Shown here: piece by piece, positions 54,570 to 61,639 of the stretch
How positions within the stretch are numbered: the stretch's first letter is position 1
Layout of the letters: every line of letters begins with the position of its first letter
Assembly: GCF_900187225.1 (NCBI RefSeq)
Contig: NZ_LT906436.1
Span: 434,001 to 498,000, forward strand
DNA length: 64,000 nucleotides
Origin: Listeria monocytogenes
GTDB taxonomy: Bacteria > Bacillota > Bacilli > Lactobacillales > Listeriaceae
Reading direction: 5' to 3'
Translations under genes and position numbers: made by a program
The notes under the pieces: model-generated
Told to the model about the DNA's origin: nothing
Databases searched by the model: none
Seen by the model: only the letters and a program-made list of their open reading frames with translations

Positions 54570-54622
54570 AAAAGCATCAAAAGGAGCGCTGGAATTTAAC
54601 GTCTCCTTTTGGTGCTTTTTTT
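54570..54622 (+). terminator. Terminator after the secreted/ArsD-like pair
   Basis: AAAAGCATCAAAAGGAG and CTCCTTTTGGTGCTTTT (54603-54619) form a 17-bp stem with one wobble pair, then T. Confidence 0.9.
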
Positions 54623-54752
54623 AGTTTAACTATTATAATTTATATGGTTCATTTTAACAAATACATAAAGTGTAAAAAAGAGTATACCCAAAATAGACAA
54701 TGGAAAATAGCTAGTATAAAGAATTTAATTTTGTAAATTTAGGTGTCAATGA

Positions 54753-54878
54753 TTTAATAGTATAGTTATACTAAAGTGGAAATTAAATAAACAATTGCTT
54801 AAAATCAATACTGATAACGAAGAATCAATGATTGCTTTGAGTAATGTGGCGGATTGGAAGCAAATTATGAAGAATTAA
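54753..54878 (+). pseudogene. Possible C-terminal gene remnant
   Basis: One frame reads about 40 codons with protein-like composition (KLNKQLLKINTDNEESMIAL, then SNVADWKQIMKN, then stop), without start codon or ribosome site. It looks like the tail of a lost gene. Apart from it and the promoter below I see nothing in 54623-55076. Confidence 0.35.
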
Positions 54879-54945
54879 ATTTAAATTGATGGGCAAATGA
54901 TTTAATAAAGAAATCTTTCAGGAATTCATTTGTGATTATATCAAC

Positions 54946-54974
54946 TTGACATATTAGTAACATTATTGTAACAT
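54946..54974 (+). promoter_or_regulatory. Promoter of the small membrane/secreted gene pair
   Basis: TTGACA (54946-54951) and TAACAT (54969-54974), 17 bp apart. AGTAACATTATTGTAACAT in and around it forms a direct repeat of GTAACAT. Confidence 0.6.
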
Positions 54975-55076
54975 TTCTAATGTAAGCGGATACATATATA
55001 GTTGAAGTACTTTAAGAAAAAAACAAAAGTATTGTAGCGTGGGATGTCGTGCTTTTAGGTAAAGGAGATGGATAAA

Positions 55077-55253
55077 ATGAAAAAAATTATTATTGGTGTG
55101 TTTTTCGGGATTCTTATTCTAGTTATTGTTGGCCTATATGTTTCATATGTCTATATGAATCAAAGCTTTATATGGGTTGCAGGGATACTTTTGTTGTTAG
55201 GTACATTATTCAATTGGTTTTTGTATAATAAGTATCTGTCTAAAAAAACATAA
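55077..55253 (+). CDS. Small two-helix membrane protein (58 aa)
   Basis: ATG 55077 has AAAGGAG at 9 nt; the ATG three codons earlier sits against that site. The 58 residues are two membrane helices (about 4-24 and 29-49) with a basic end (YNKYLSKKT). It lies 18 bp before the interrupted secreted gene and shares its promoter. Proteins of this size beside secreted peptides often act in immunity or export, but nothing specific is visible. Confidence 0.65.
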   Translation: MKKIIIGVFFGILILVIVGLYVSYVYMNQSFIWVAGILLLLGTLFNWFLYNKYLSKKT

Positions 55254-55271
55254 TAAGGGAGCGAGATAACC

Positions 55272-55922
55272 ATGAAAAAAATCATTATAGTACTAGCACC
55301 AGTTATGTTAATGTCTCTTTCGGTTCTGCCACTGGCAACTTATGCATCAGAAACAGAGAACACTCCTACTGAATCATATGACGGAGAAAATTTTATAGCA
55401 ACCCAAACGGGTAATACTTTAGTTATTGAAGATAAGAAGACGGGCGAAACTGTAAAAATTGAAATGAACGACGAAGAAAACGGGGTAATTACATCTGATG
55501 ATGGTACAATAGAAAATGTACATAGGGATGAAGAAGGTAACGTTTATGTAGATAATGAGCTTGAACTAGAAGCACCTCCTTTAGACATTGAAGATGGCAT
55601 AAATATCGCCACTTAGCCTCGGTTACTGAAAGCTTCTAAATGGATATATGTTCAAACAACTAAGTATAATACAACCACACAAGGTAATATGAGAAGTCTT
55701 GCATTGGGGATTCTATCATTCATGCCAATTACAGGTCCAATCTTTGGAATAGTTGCAATTATTGATGCTGCTCGATCAATGGGGGCGAAAACATTATATG
55801 TTAGAGTGAAACAATATCGTACTAGTGGTTATCAATTTTATAAGTATGATTCTTATTATTATGCCAATGCTAGTTTAACTAAGCTAGTTAAAAAAACATC
55901 ACAGACTAAACGAATGTGGTAG
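55272..55922 (+). pseudogene. Secreted-protein gene interrupted by a single in-frame TAG
   Basis: The first part, 114 codons, has a signal peptide (KKIIIVLAPVMLMSLSVLPLATYA) and an acidic propeptide-like stretch (KIEMNDEENGVITSDDGT). It stops at TAG 55614-55616. The same frame continues open for 101 codons to 55922, with no indel: a hydrophobic Gly-rich segment (SLALGILSFMPITGPIFGIVAIIDAARSMG), then a Tyr/Lys-rich basic end. The second part alone has ATG 55689 but no signal peptide and no ribosome site. So this is one 216-codon gene broken by a nonsense codon. The layout recalls secreted bacteriocin-like precursors. Confidence 0.7.
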
Positions 55923-55954
55923 GGCATTATAAAAAAAACTAGTATAAACTAAAA

Positions 55955-55980
55955 GACCTTGCTCAAAGATTAGCAAGGTC
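55955..55980. terminator. Hairpin after the interrupted gene
   Basis: GACCTTGC (55955-55962) pairs with GCAAGGTC (55973-55980). The T-run is weak on the plus strand, so termination is uncertain. Confidence 0.45.
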
Positions 55981-56015
55981 TTAGACTGGGGAAGAAAAAG
56001 TCTTCTCTTTTTCTG

Positions 56016-56204
56016 TTTTATGGAAATGTTATTCCGTATTTTAGACGAGTTTCTTCTATGGAAGAATACACAATTTTAGGGAATGTGTCTGATATGGCAG
56101 CTAGATTCTCTGATAGTGAATAAGATTTGAAATCACCTAATGTTTACTACAGTGAAAAGCAAATTAGAGAAGAAGTGACTCGTTCTTTAGAAGCTTTAGC
56201 TTGA
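56016..56204 (+). pseudogene. C-terminal remnant of a larger protein, next to a possible immunity gene
   Basis: One frame gives 62 protein-like codons with one stop (TAA 56121-56123). It reads FYGNVIPYFRRVSSMEEYTI... then DLKSPNVYYSEKQIREEV and ends SLEALA at TGA 56202. There is no start codon. It ends 27 bp before an intact small gene with its own ribosome site, the spacing expected for a toxin C-terminus followed by its immunity gene. The family is not identified. Confidence 0.45.
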
Positions 56205-56231
56205 ATCATAAAATTTGAGAGGAACGTAATT

Positions 56232-56579
56232 ATGCCAAAAGATACATATAGCGGCATTCGTTTGAGTGTAATCCAATTGATAGATTCAAAAAAAGAAAAT
56301 CTGAAGGAGAATAATATAAAATTAACAATTATAAAGAATGAAAAAGACGGTTATGTTGTAGAACTGGATAATGACAAATGCATGGCAGAAATTGTAGTTG
56401 AAGAACCTACTTATGCCCCATATCGCTATATTTCATTTGAAGTAGTTTCTTTGATGGATGGAAAAGTTAAAATTATCTATTCTTGGTATGATGATGAAAC
56501 AAGTCAATGGAGCGATATTGAGAAAGAATTAAATAAAGGAATTCAATTTCTAAATAATTTTAAAACGATGGAGCAATAA
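56232..56579 (+). CDS. Small cytosolic protein, possible orphan immunity protein
   Basis: 115 residues, acidic, no signal or membrane segment. An N-terminal helix (GIRLSVIQLIDSKKENL) is followed by four to five beta strands (KLTIIKNEKDGYVVEL, MAEIVVEEPTYAPYRYISFEVVSL, KVKIIYSWYDDET) and a C-terminal helix (DIEKELNKGIQFLNNFK). Size, charge and fold pattern fit many polymorphic-toxin immunity proteins. The gene lies just after the remnant above. GAGAGGA precedes the ATG. Assignment is inference. Confidence 0.6.
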   Translation: MPKDTYSGIRLSVIQLIDSKKENLKENNIKLTIIKNEKDGYVVELDNDKCMAEIVVEEPTYAPYRYISFEVVSLMDGKVKIIYSWYDDETSQWSDIEKELNKGIQFLNNFKTMEQ

Positions 56580-56786
56580 AAGAACATTATTGCTGTACTT
56601 AAATTCCTATAAGGAAATATAATCACAAACAGTAAAAATTAACCTATAACTATAAAAATGATAAAAAAGACATATTATAAATAAGAGTGTATGTTTGTAT
56701 AAAATGTGCAAACGTACACAATGAATTTAATAAGAAATACAAAAAGTGAACTCGTATATTCAAATAAAAGTGTTTAATCTGTGTAA

Positions 56787-56915
56787 ATTAACTTTAGACT
56801 ATCAAGTAAGCAGTATTGCATAACAGGATTAGTTCCAACAAGCTATGGTAAGAAAATATATGCTTTTAAATATCAGGATGTACGTGCAATAGGTACACTT
56901 AAAGGCAAAAAATAG
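56787..56915 (+). pseudogene. Possible C-terminal remnant
   Basis: Forty-two open codons ending in TAG read as plausible protein (SSKQYCITGLVPTSYGKK then IYAFKYQDVRAIGTLKGKK) with no start or ribosome site. A GTGTATGTTTG / CAAACGTACAC hairpin precedes it at about 56688-56722. Otherwise 56580-56982 is featureless AT-rich sequence. Confidence 0.35.
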
Positions 56916-56982
56916 ATTAACAACTAAAAAATGTAGGACATTGGTTCTTTAATTCCAAAGCATATTAAGGAGTAATAGTATA

Positions 56983-57225
56983 GTGAAAAGAATAATTTTA
57001 ACAAGTACATTAATCGTTTGGACAATAGTATGCATTTACATGAGTATTTCTATGGTTAGTAATAATACTGGCATTGCTTTTCCAATTTGGCTTCACATCA
57101 TTCTTTTAATCTGCTTCTTAGCAACAAGTATAGTAAATGTGAAGAAAAAAGAATATCTTTGGAGCACTATGTTATTTGAAGGCGTGTTAGTAGTTCTATT
57201 AAGTTTAATTATTGTATTAGTCTAA
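56983..57225 (+). CDS. Three-helix small membrane protein (80 aa)
   Basis: 80 residues with three hydrophobic segments (about 4-25, 33-50, 60-79) and a short basic loop (VKKKEYLW). The start is GTG 56983, with AAGGAG 10 nt upstream. It is the last small gene of the first cargo block, followed by a terminator that overlaps the end of the converging HD gene. Not recognised. Confidence 0.6.
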   Translation: MKRIILTSTLIVWTIVCIYMSISMVSNNTGIAFPIWLHIILLICFLATSIVNVKKKEYLWSTMLFEGVLVVLLSLIIVLV

Positions 57226-57293
57226 CGGATGTAAATATATGAATAGATGGATGTTCCAAACTAAATAGGAGTATTGTTAACTCAAACCTCTCA

Positions 57294-57325
57294 AGTAAGC
57301 AGTGTCACTACTGCTTACTTTTTTT
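57294..57325 (+). terminator. Terminator overlapping the HD gene 3' end, copy 1
   Basis: AGTAAGCAGT (57294-57303) and ACTGCTTACT (57310-57319), then a T-run. The same stem with a different loop recurs at 60666-60691. Confidence 0.88.
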
Positions 57326-58285
57326 GGTTGCTTTTATGTAGATGCCGTGCTTACTTCTCTCAGATGCCCAATCATTCATTTCACGTACTTTTTCTGAAAG
57401 CTCATCCGCCGGAATAAGCCGCCCATCCACCAAAACAGACGGATTAATCAAACGCATTTTCTTCTTATGATGATAAGTAAAGTCTACCTCATTTTCTTCC
57501 AAATGGGCACTCGCGAGCAACTGAATTTTCTCCCGAGCATCTGAATTCGCATTCAATTTAGCCAATAATTCAGCATCAGTCAACCGAAGATCATCGGTCG
57601 TAATCGTCTCCTGCTGAAACGCAATGCGCATTGCTTCAGCCAAAATCTCATAACTATAAACATTCAGTGGATCATAAAAATAATCAATCACCTCTGAATA
57701 ATATTGCTTAACAAACCATTCAGCGGAAGAGATATTCGCCAAGTAAAGCCGCCCATTCACCATTACTAAAGCCTGCAAAAATCCCTCCACCTCAGCCAAA
57801 CTAATTTTCCCATGTCGATACAAATCTTGCAACGTGTAATCAATCCGGTCAGCACAAAGCTCCGGGGCTTCTTGCTCCAAAATTTCCCACTTCGAAATAT
57901 CCTCAAAAATCCCTTCAAAAGAATAACCATACTTCTCTAAAATGGCAGGAATCGTCGAAGTTTTTACAAAATCCTCAAAAATCTGCTCATGATAATCTTC
58001 CTCTTCAAAATCAAGCGCATAATCCACCACATGCGAAAAAACAGTGTGCGATACGTCGTGCAGTAAGCCAGCAATTTGCTCCTCCAAAGAGCCACCGAAC
58101 TTCCTAATAAAAAGCATCACACCAATCGAATGATCAAGCCGGCTAAGGTCCCAAAGCGGATTTACTAAATAACTCGAACCACCTTGATGCACGTGTGCTA
58201 GCCGGGAAACCAATGGACTTTGGATTAGTTCAGCCAAAACTGGTTCTATTTCAAATGTTCCGTACAGCGGGTCTGTCATTTTCAT
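57308..58285 (-). CDS. HD-domain phosphohydrolase
   Basis: About 325 residues. The HD metal site is H in SRLDHSIGV, HD in GLLHDVSHTVFSH and D in CADRIDYTLQDL, the arrangement of dGTPase/YdhJ-like HD hydrolases. A C-terminal helical region and an HHKKKMRLINP stretch follow. Several in-frame start codons lie within 15 bp (58279-58294); I prefer 58285 for its distance from AGAGG. Substrate unknown, possibly a nucleotide. An internally deleted second copy remains at 60711-60875. Confidence 0.88.
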   Translation of the reverse strand: MKMTDPLYGTFEIEPVLAELIQSPLVSRLAHVHQGGSSYLVNPLWDLSRLDHSIGVMLFIRKFGGSLEEQIAGLLHDVSHTVFSHVVDYALDFEEEDYHEQIFEDFVKTSTIPAILEKYGYSFEGIFEDISKWEILEQEAPELCADRIDYTLQDLYRHGKISLAEVEGFLQALVMVNGRLYLANISSAEWFVKQYYSEVIDYFYDPLNVYSYEILAEAMRIAFQQETITTDDLRLTDAELLAKLNANSDAREKIQLLASAHLEENEVDFTYHHKKKMRLINPSVLVDGRLIPADELSEKVREMNDWASERSKHGIYIKATKKSKQ

Positions 58286-58355
58286 CATATTCACCTCTTT
58301 TTTTCAATTATATATTAGCGAACAAACGTTTTCCATGTTTTCCCTAGAATTTCCA

Positions 58356-58458
58356 ATTTTGCTGAGAAAGCTTATAAAAAAATTACTGAAATAACCGAGG
58401 ATGCGCTTGATAAAATGAAAACCAGCTCAGGAAGTGTAAGCCTAGTTCTTGTTAGCGA
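58356..58458 (+). pseudogene. Remnant of a second hydantoinase gene copy
   Basis: About 103 bp aligning without gaps to 52664-52766 inside the intact hydantoinase gene (ATTTTGC...AAAGC.TATAAAAAAAT, then GATAAAATGAAAACCAG...GGAAGTGTAAGCCTAGT...CTTGTT). The alignment jumps from there to about 53090 (AGTGGA.CATT), so about 320 bp including the stop and terminator were deleted. It then runs on into repeat copy 2. Confidence 0.75.
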
Positions 58459-58478
58459 TAGTGGAACATTCCATTCAT

Positions 58479-58755
58479 TTTTTATAAAGTAATCCCACGT
58501 GTATAAAAATACGGTTTATACACGTGGGATTATGGTTCTATATGAAATAGGTTATTTATTAGAAGGGTTAAATGGCTTATTTTATTTTTCAATGTATAAA
58601 ATTATGTATATTGACACAATTTGTGTTATTTTGAACATAAATTTAAGTAAATCAATTCTTAATGTATTGATTTTCGCCTAAAATGGGTCGTTCATGATAA
58701 GAATCGGACATTTCATTACATTTTTGGTTATACATTCATTTTCTATGCTATGGTT
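58479..58755 (+). repeat. Duplicated non-coding block, copy 2
   Basis: Partner of 53154-53430, upstream of the DUF3139 cluster. It has the palindrome with compensatory changes, TTGACA-N17-AACATA and the AAATCAAT/ATTGATTT hairpin. The TATAAT near the end of copy 1 has become TATGGT here. The remaining 140 bp to the first DUF3139 gene carries an AACAACTA/TAGTTGTT inverted repeat. Confidence 0.8.
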
Positions 58756-58897
58756 TTAGTAGAAACAACTATTGTGGTAAAGGAAGTAAGCCTGTAGTAC
58801 ATGTATTTCCTTCATTAGTTGTTTACCAAATTATTTTTCAAAAAGGCAACAAGTGAAATACTTTAAATAAATCTCATGCCTTAGGAAGTGTAGCTAA

Positions 58898-59275
58898 ATG
58901 AAAAAGTATAAAAAATGGTGGATAACAATAGGTATCATATTCCTACTTAGTGTTATTGGATATGTTTATTGGTTTGCGATTCCCAAGAATACAGCGAATA
59001 AAGCAGTGGGTAACTATCTAGCAGAACAAAAAATCAAATCTAGTCAAATTGATACAAGAGTGATAAAGAAAGATTGGAAAATGGGTGGTTATCTTACAAC
59101 GATAATATTTAAAGATGATCCAAATCTAAAGTATGAATATAGCTATGATGAAAGAATAGACTTACCTTACCATGTTTTTGTGGACGCTTATAAAGATGGT
59201 TCGGGACAAACAGAAGGCGAGATGAAACACCCACCATTAGAAGAACAATTGAAGGAGATGAATAAATCGAAGTAG
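58898..59275 (+). CDS. DUF3139-type membrane-anchored protein, copy A
   Basis: 125 residues. A basic start (MKKYKKWW), one membrane helix (about 9-29, ITIGIIFLLSVIGYVYWF), then an extracellular domain (ANKAVGNYLAEQKIKSSQIDTRVIKKDWKMGGYLTTI...KDDPNLKYEYSYDE) ending in a charged tail. The pattern matches the DUF3139 family of Gram-positive bacteria, function unknown. TTAGGAAG precedes the ATG. It is followed by tandem copies B and C. Confidence 0.78.
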   Translation: MKKYKKWWITIGIIFLLSVIGYVYWFAIPKNTANKAVGNYLAEQKIKSSQIDTRVIKKDWKMGGYLTTIIFKDDPNLKYEYSYDERIDLPYHVFVDAYKDGSGQTEGEMKHPPLEEQLKEMNKSK

Positions 59276-59358
59276 CTTTAAATTAAGCGGAGTTAAAAAC
59301 TTCGCTAATTTAGTTTGCTAGGAATTGTGTATTATTAACAACAATAAGCTGTAGAATA

Positions 59359-59385
59359 GGCGGAGCATTTTCGCCGCCTCTTTTT
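59359..59385 (+). terminator. Terminator after DUF3139 copy A
   Basis: GGCGG (59359-59363) pairs with CCGCC (59374-59378), followed by CTTTTT. A 10-bp inverted repeat, AATAAATCAC / GTGATTTATT (59396-59405, 59431-59440), lies just beyond. A weaker version of both recurs after copy B. Confidence 0.7.
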
Positions 59386-59574
59386 ATATGTGTATAATAA
59401 ATCACATTTTACTTTGATACGAATCAATAGGTGATTTATTATTGTCTAACTCTTATATCGAACTCTTAAACGTATTTGATTCAAGAAACACGGAAACTCC
59501 ATTTTTCAAAAACCTATAAGCCACAACAAGTAAAATACTTTAAATAAATCTCATGTCTTAGGAAGTGTTGCTGA

Positions 59575-59952
59575 ATGAAAAAGTATAAAAAATGGTGGAT
59601 AACGATTGGTATAGTGTTAATTCTTTGCGTTATCGGATATGTTTATTGGTTTGCAATTCCCAAACATACGGCGAATAAAGCAGTGGATAACTATCTAGCA
59701 GAACAAAAAATCAAATCCAGTCAAATTGAAACAAGAGTGATAAAGAAAGATTGGAAAATGGGTGGTTATCTTACAACGATAGTATTTAAAGATGATTCCG
59801 ATTTAAAATATGAATATGTTTATGATGAAAGATACGAATATCCTCATCATATTTACCTAATTGCATTTAAAGATGGCTCAAGTCAAGAGGATAACCAGAT
59901 GAAACACCCATCATTACAAGAACAATTGGAAGAGATGAATAAATCGAAGTAG
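59575..59952 (+). CDS. DUF3139-type membrane-anchored protein, copy B
   Basis: 125 residues, nearly identical to copy A through the membrane helix and most of the extracellular domain. It diverges mainly after residue about 85 (YVYDERYEYPHHIYLIAFKDGSSQEDN). The 55 bp upstream, including TTAGGAAGTG, are almost the same as for A and C. It begins 677 bp after copy A. Confidence 0.78.
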   Translation: MKKYKKWWITIGIVLILCVIGYVYWFAIPKHTANKAVDNYLAEQKIKSSQIETRVIKKDWKMGGYLTTIVFKDDSDLKYEYVYDERYEYPHHIYLIAFKDGSSQEDNQMKHPSLQEQLEEMNKSK

Positions 59953-60284
59953 CAGTAAATTAAGCGGAGTAAAAACTCACTAATTTAGTCTGATAGAAAT
60001 TGTGTATTATTAACAACAATAAACTTTAGAAGAGGTGGAACATTTTCGCCTTCTCTTTTTATAGGTTTATAATAAATCACATTTTACTTTTATACGAATC
60101 AATAGGTGATTTTTTATTGTCTAAATAGGGTATACTTCATAAAATATCTTTCCCTAATCTAATACCAAACTATTAGTAAACGTATTTGATTAGGGAAATG
60201 CGGAAAATCCATTTTGCGAAAGCATATAAGCCACAACAAGTTAAATACTTTAAATAAATCTCATGTCTTAGGAAGTGTAGCTAG

Positions 60285-60644
60285 ATGAAAAAGTATAAAA
60301 AATGGTGGATAACGATTGGACTAGTGTTAATTCTTTATGTTATCGGATATGTTTATTGGTTTGCGATTCCTAAACATACAGCAAATGAAGCAGTAGATGA
60401 TTACTTAGCAGCGCAAAAGATAAATTCAACACAAGTTAAAACGAGGGATATTCAAAAAGATTGGACTAGAGGAGGATACTATGTCACGATAGTGTTTAAG
60501 GATGACCCTAATTTAGTGTATGAATACAACTACAATAGTAAAAGGAATACGCCTTACCATATTAATCTACTTGTTTTTAAAGATGGCTCGAGTCAAGAGG
60601 ACGATCAAGTGAAGCATCCACCACTACAAGAGCAAAATGATTAA
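60285..60644 (+). CDS. DUF3139-type membrane-anchored protein, copy C
   Basis: 119 residues. The N-terminal 40 residues match copy B closely, while the extracellular domain is more divergent (YLAAQKINSTQVKTRDIQKDWTRGGYYVTI) and the end is shorter (HPPLQEQND). It begins 710 bp after copy B. Faster change outside than in the anchor suggests diversifying pressure on the exposed part, or older divergence. Confidence 0.78.
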   Translation: MKKYKKWWITIGLVLILYVIGYVYWFAIPKHTANEAVDDYLAAQKINSTQVKTRDIQKDWTRGGYYVTIVFKDDPNLVYEYNYNSKRNTPYHINLLVFKDGSSQEDDQVKHPPLQEQND

Positions 60645-60665
60645 AACAAAAACTCAAGCATTTCA

Positions 60666-60697
60666 AGTAAGCAGTGCTACTACTGCTTACTTTTTTG
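60666..60697 (+). terminator. Terminator, copy 2
   Basis: AGTAAGCAGT (60666-60675) and ACTGCTTACT (60682-60691), then TTTTTT. It is homologous to 57294-57325 and here ends the DUF3139 cluster. Confidence 0.88.
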
Positions 60698-60710
60698 TAT
60701 TACTTTTATA

Positions 60711-60875
60711 TAAGCTCTACATAAAAAGTATCACGCCAATCGAATGATTAAGCAGGCTAAGGTCCCAAAGTGAATTTACTAAATAACTTGAGACACCTTA
60801 ATGCACGCGAGCTAGCCGGGAAGCCAAAAAGCTTTGGATTAGTTCAACCAAAATCTGTCATTTTCATTCAAGGAG
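60711..60875 (-). pseudogene. Internally deleted remnant of a second HD-hydrolase gene
   Basis: The minus strand of this segment matches the first 60 codons of the HD gene (58105-58285): ATCAC.CCAATCGAATGAT, GGTCCCAAAG, GCTAGCCGGGAA, CTTTGGATTAGTTCA, CTGTCATTTTCAT. The terminator and last bases of the gene lie just to the left. About 750 bp of the middle are missing and the frame is broken. 60890-60920 (CCATGCTTTCCCTAG) continues to match 58330-58355. Confidence 0.78.
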
Positions 60876-60969
60876 ATAATAAAGCACCAATCTTTCCCAT
60901 GCTTTCCCTAGCAATTCCAACCCCACCTGAGATACAATTAACCCAAACAAACGAAACGGGGCGGATGCC

Positions 60970-61530
60970 ATGGCGGAATCACTCATTACTAAAAAAGCGA
61001 TTGCTGGTGGGCTGATGGAGCTTTGTCAGCATAAGAGGTTTGAAAAGATTAGTATTGCGGATATTACGAATATTTGTGGGCTTAATCGGCAAACTTTTTA
61101 CTATCATTTTACAGATAAATACGATTTGCTTACTTGGACCTATGAAAATGACTTTTTCCATTGTTTGGCGGATGGGATTACGCTTGGAAATTGGGATAAA
61201 CATGTGCTGAAAATGCTGGAATCGATTAAAGAAAATGCTGATTTCTATAAAAATACGGTTTCCGCGGATGCGAGTATTCTTTCTTTTTGCTTTTCAAAAC
61301 TAACGAATTCGCTGTTTATGGATTTATTTGAAAAAATTGATACGAATGGAGCCGTGAACGAGGCAGATCGGGTGTTTTATGCGGAATTCTTTTCTTACGG
61401 ATGCTCGGGTGTACTGATTAAATGGATTACGCGTGGTTTTAAAGAGGCACCGGAAACGATTGCGAACCAGCTATTTCGACTTGCAAAGGATACGGAATTT
61501 TTGGCAAACAGCATGTACCGCGAAAACTAG
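60970..61530 (+). CDS. TetR-family regulator
   Basis: 186 residues. The N-terminal HTH is TKKAIAGGLMELCQHKRFEKISIADITNICGLNRQTFYYHFTDKYDLL. The C-terminal ligand domain is of the DhaS-like type. It lies 110 bp upstream of the oleate hydratase gene on the same strand and is probably its local repressor, sensing a fatty acid or membrane stress (inference). The ribosome site is weak (GGGGCGG) and the ATG assignment is therefore less sure; an ATG at 60966 is out of frame. Confidence 0.85.
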   Translation: MAESLITKKAIAGGLMELCQHKRFEKISIADITNICGLNRQTFYYHFTDKYDLLTWTYENDFFHCLADGITLGNWDKHVLKMLESIKENADFYKNTVSADASILSFCFSKLTNSLFMDLFEKIDTNGAVNEADRVFYAEFFSYGCSGVLIKWITRGFKEAPETIANQLFRLAKDTEFLANSMYREN

Positions 61531-61562
61531 ACAATATGGCTAATTTGTCTAAAAACCAGACA
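61529..61562. promoter_or_regulatory. Candidate operator of the TetR regulator
   Basis: Three half-sites alternate: AGACA (61529-61533), TGTCT (61546-61550) and AGACA (61558-61562). They give two overlapping inverted repeats between the regulator stop and the next gene. A -10 TATACT lies at 61604-61609, with a poor -35. Confidence 0.45.
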
Positions 61563-61639
61563 TAAGCGTTCTTTTGCCCAGATTAAAAGCGAACGACAAG
61601 CGGTATACTATCTGTATCAAGAAATTGGAGGAGATAGTG

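Larger units (their letters stand above)
58847..60284 (+). repeat. Tandem repeat units around the DUF3139 genes
   Basis: Near-identical 50-55 bp leaders precede each gene (58847-58897, 59521-59574, 60231-60284; ACTTTAAATAAATCTCATG is common to all). Homology extends further upstream for B and C (from 59471 and 60181). Downstream blocks 59276-59455 and 59953-60125 also match. The units are about 0.7 kb. Confidence 0.8.

Noticed and set aside
58740-58860. Coding remnant ending QIIFQKGNK before the first DUF3139 gene
   Set aside because: The frame is short and the segment forms an inverted repeat, so chance is as likely as a lost gene.
58847-60284. Possible CRISPR array or insertion sequence in the repeated DUF3139 region
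   Set aside because: The units are about 0.7 kb and gene-containing, with no short regular repeats and spacers, no transposase and no terminal repeats.
53081-60969. Mobile element or prophage as the source of the accessory region
   Set aside because: No integrase, transposase, tRNA target or attachment repeat is visible. Flank duplication explains the structure better.
60770-61015. Plus-strand open frame of 81 codons before the TetR gene
   Set aside because: It runs antisense through the HD-gene remnant and into the TetR start, lacks a ribosome site and has no protein-like pattern.
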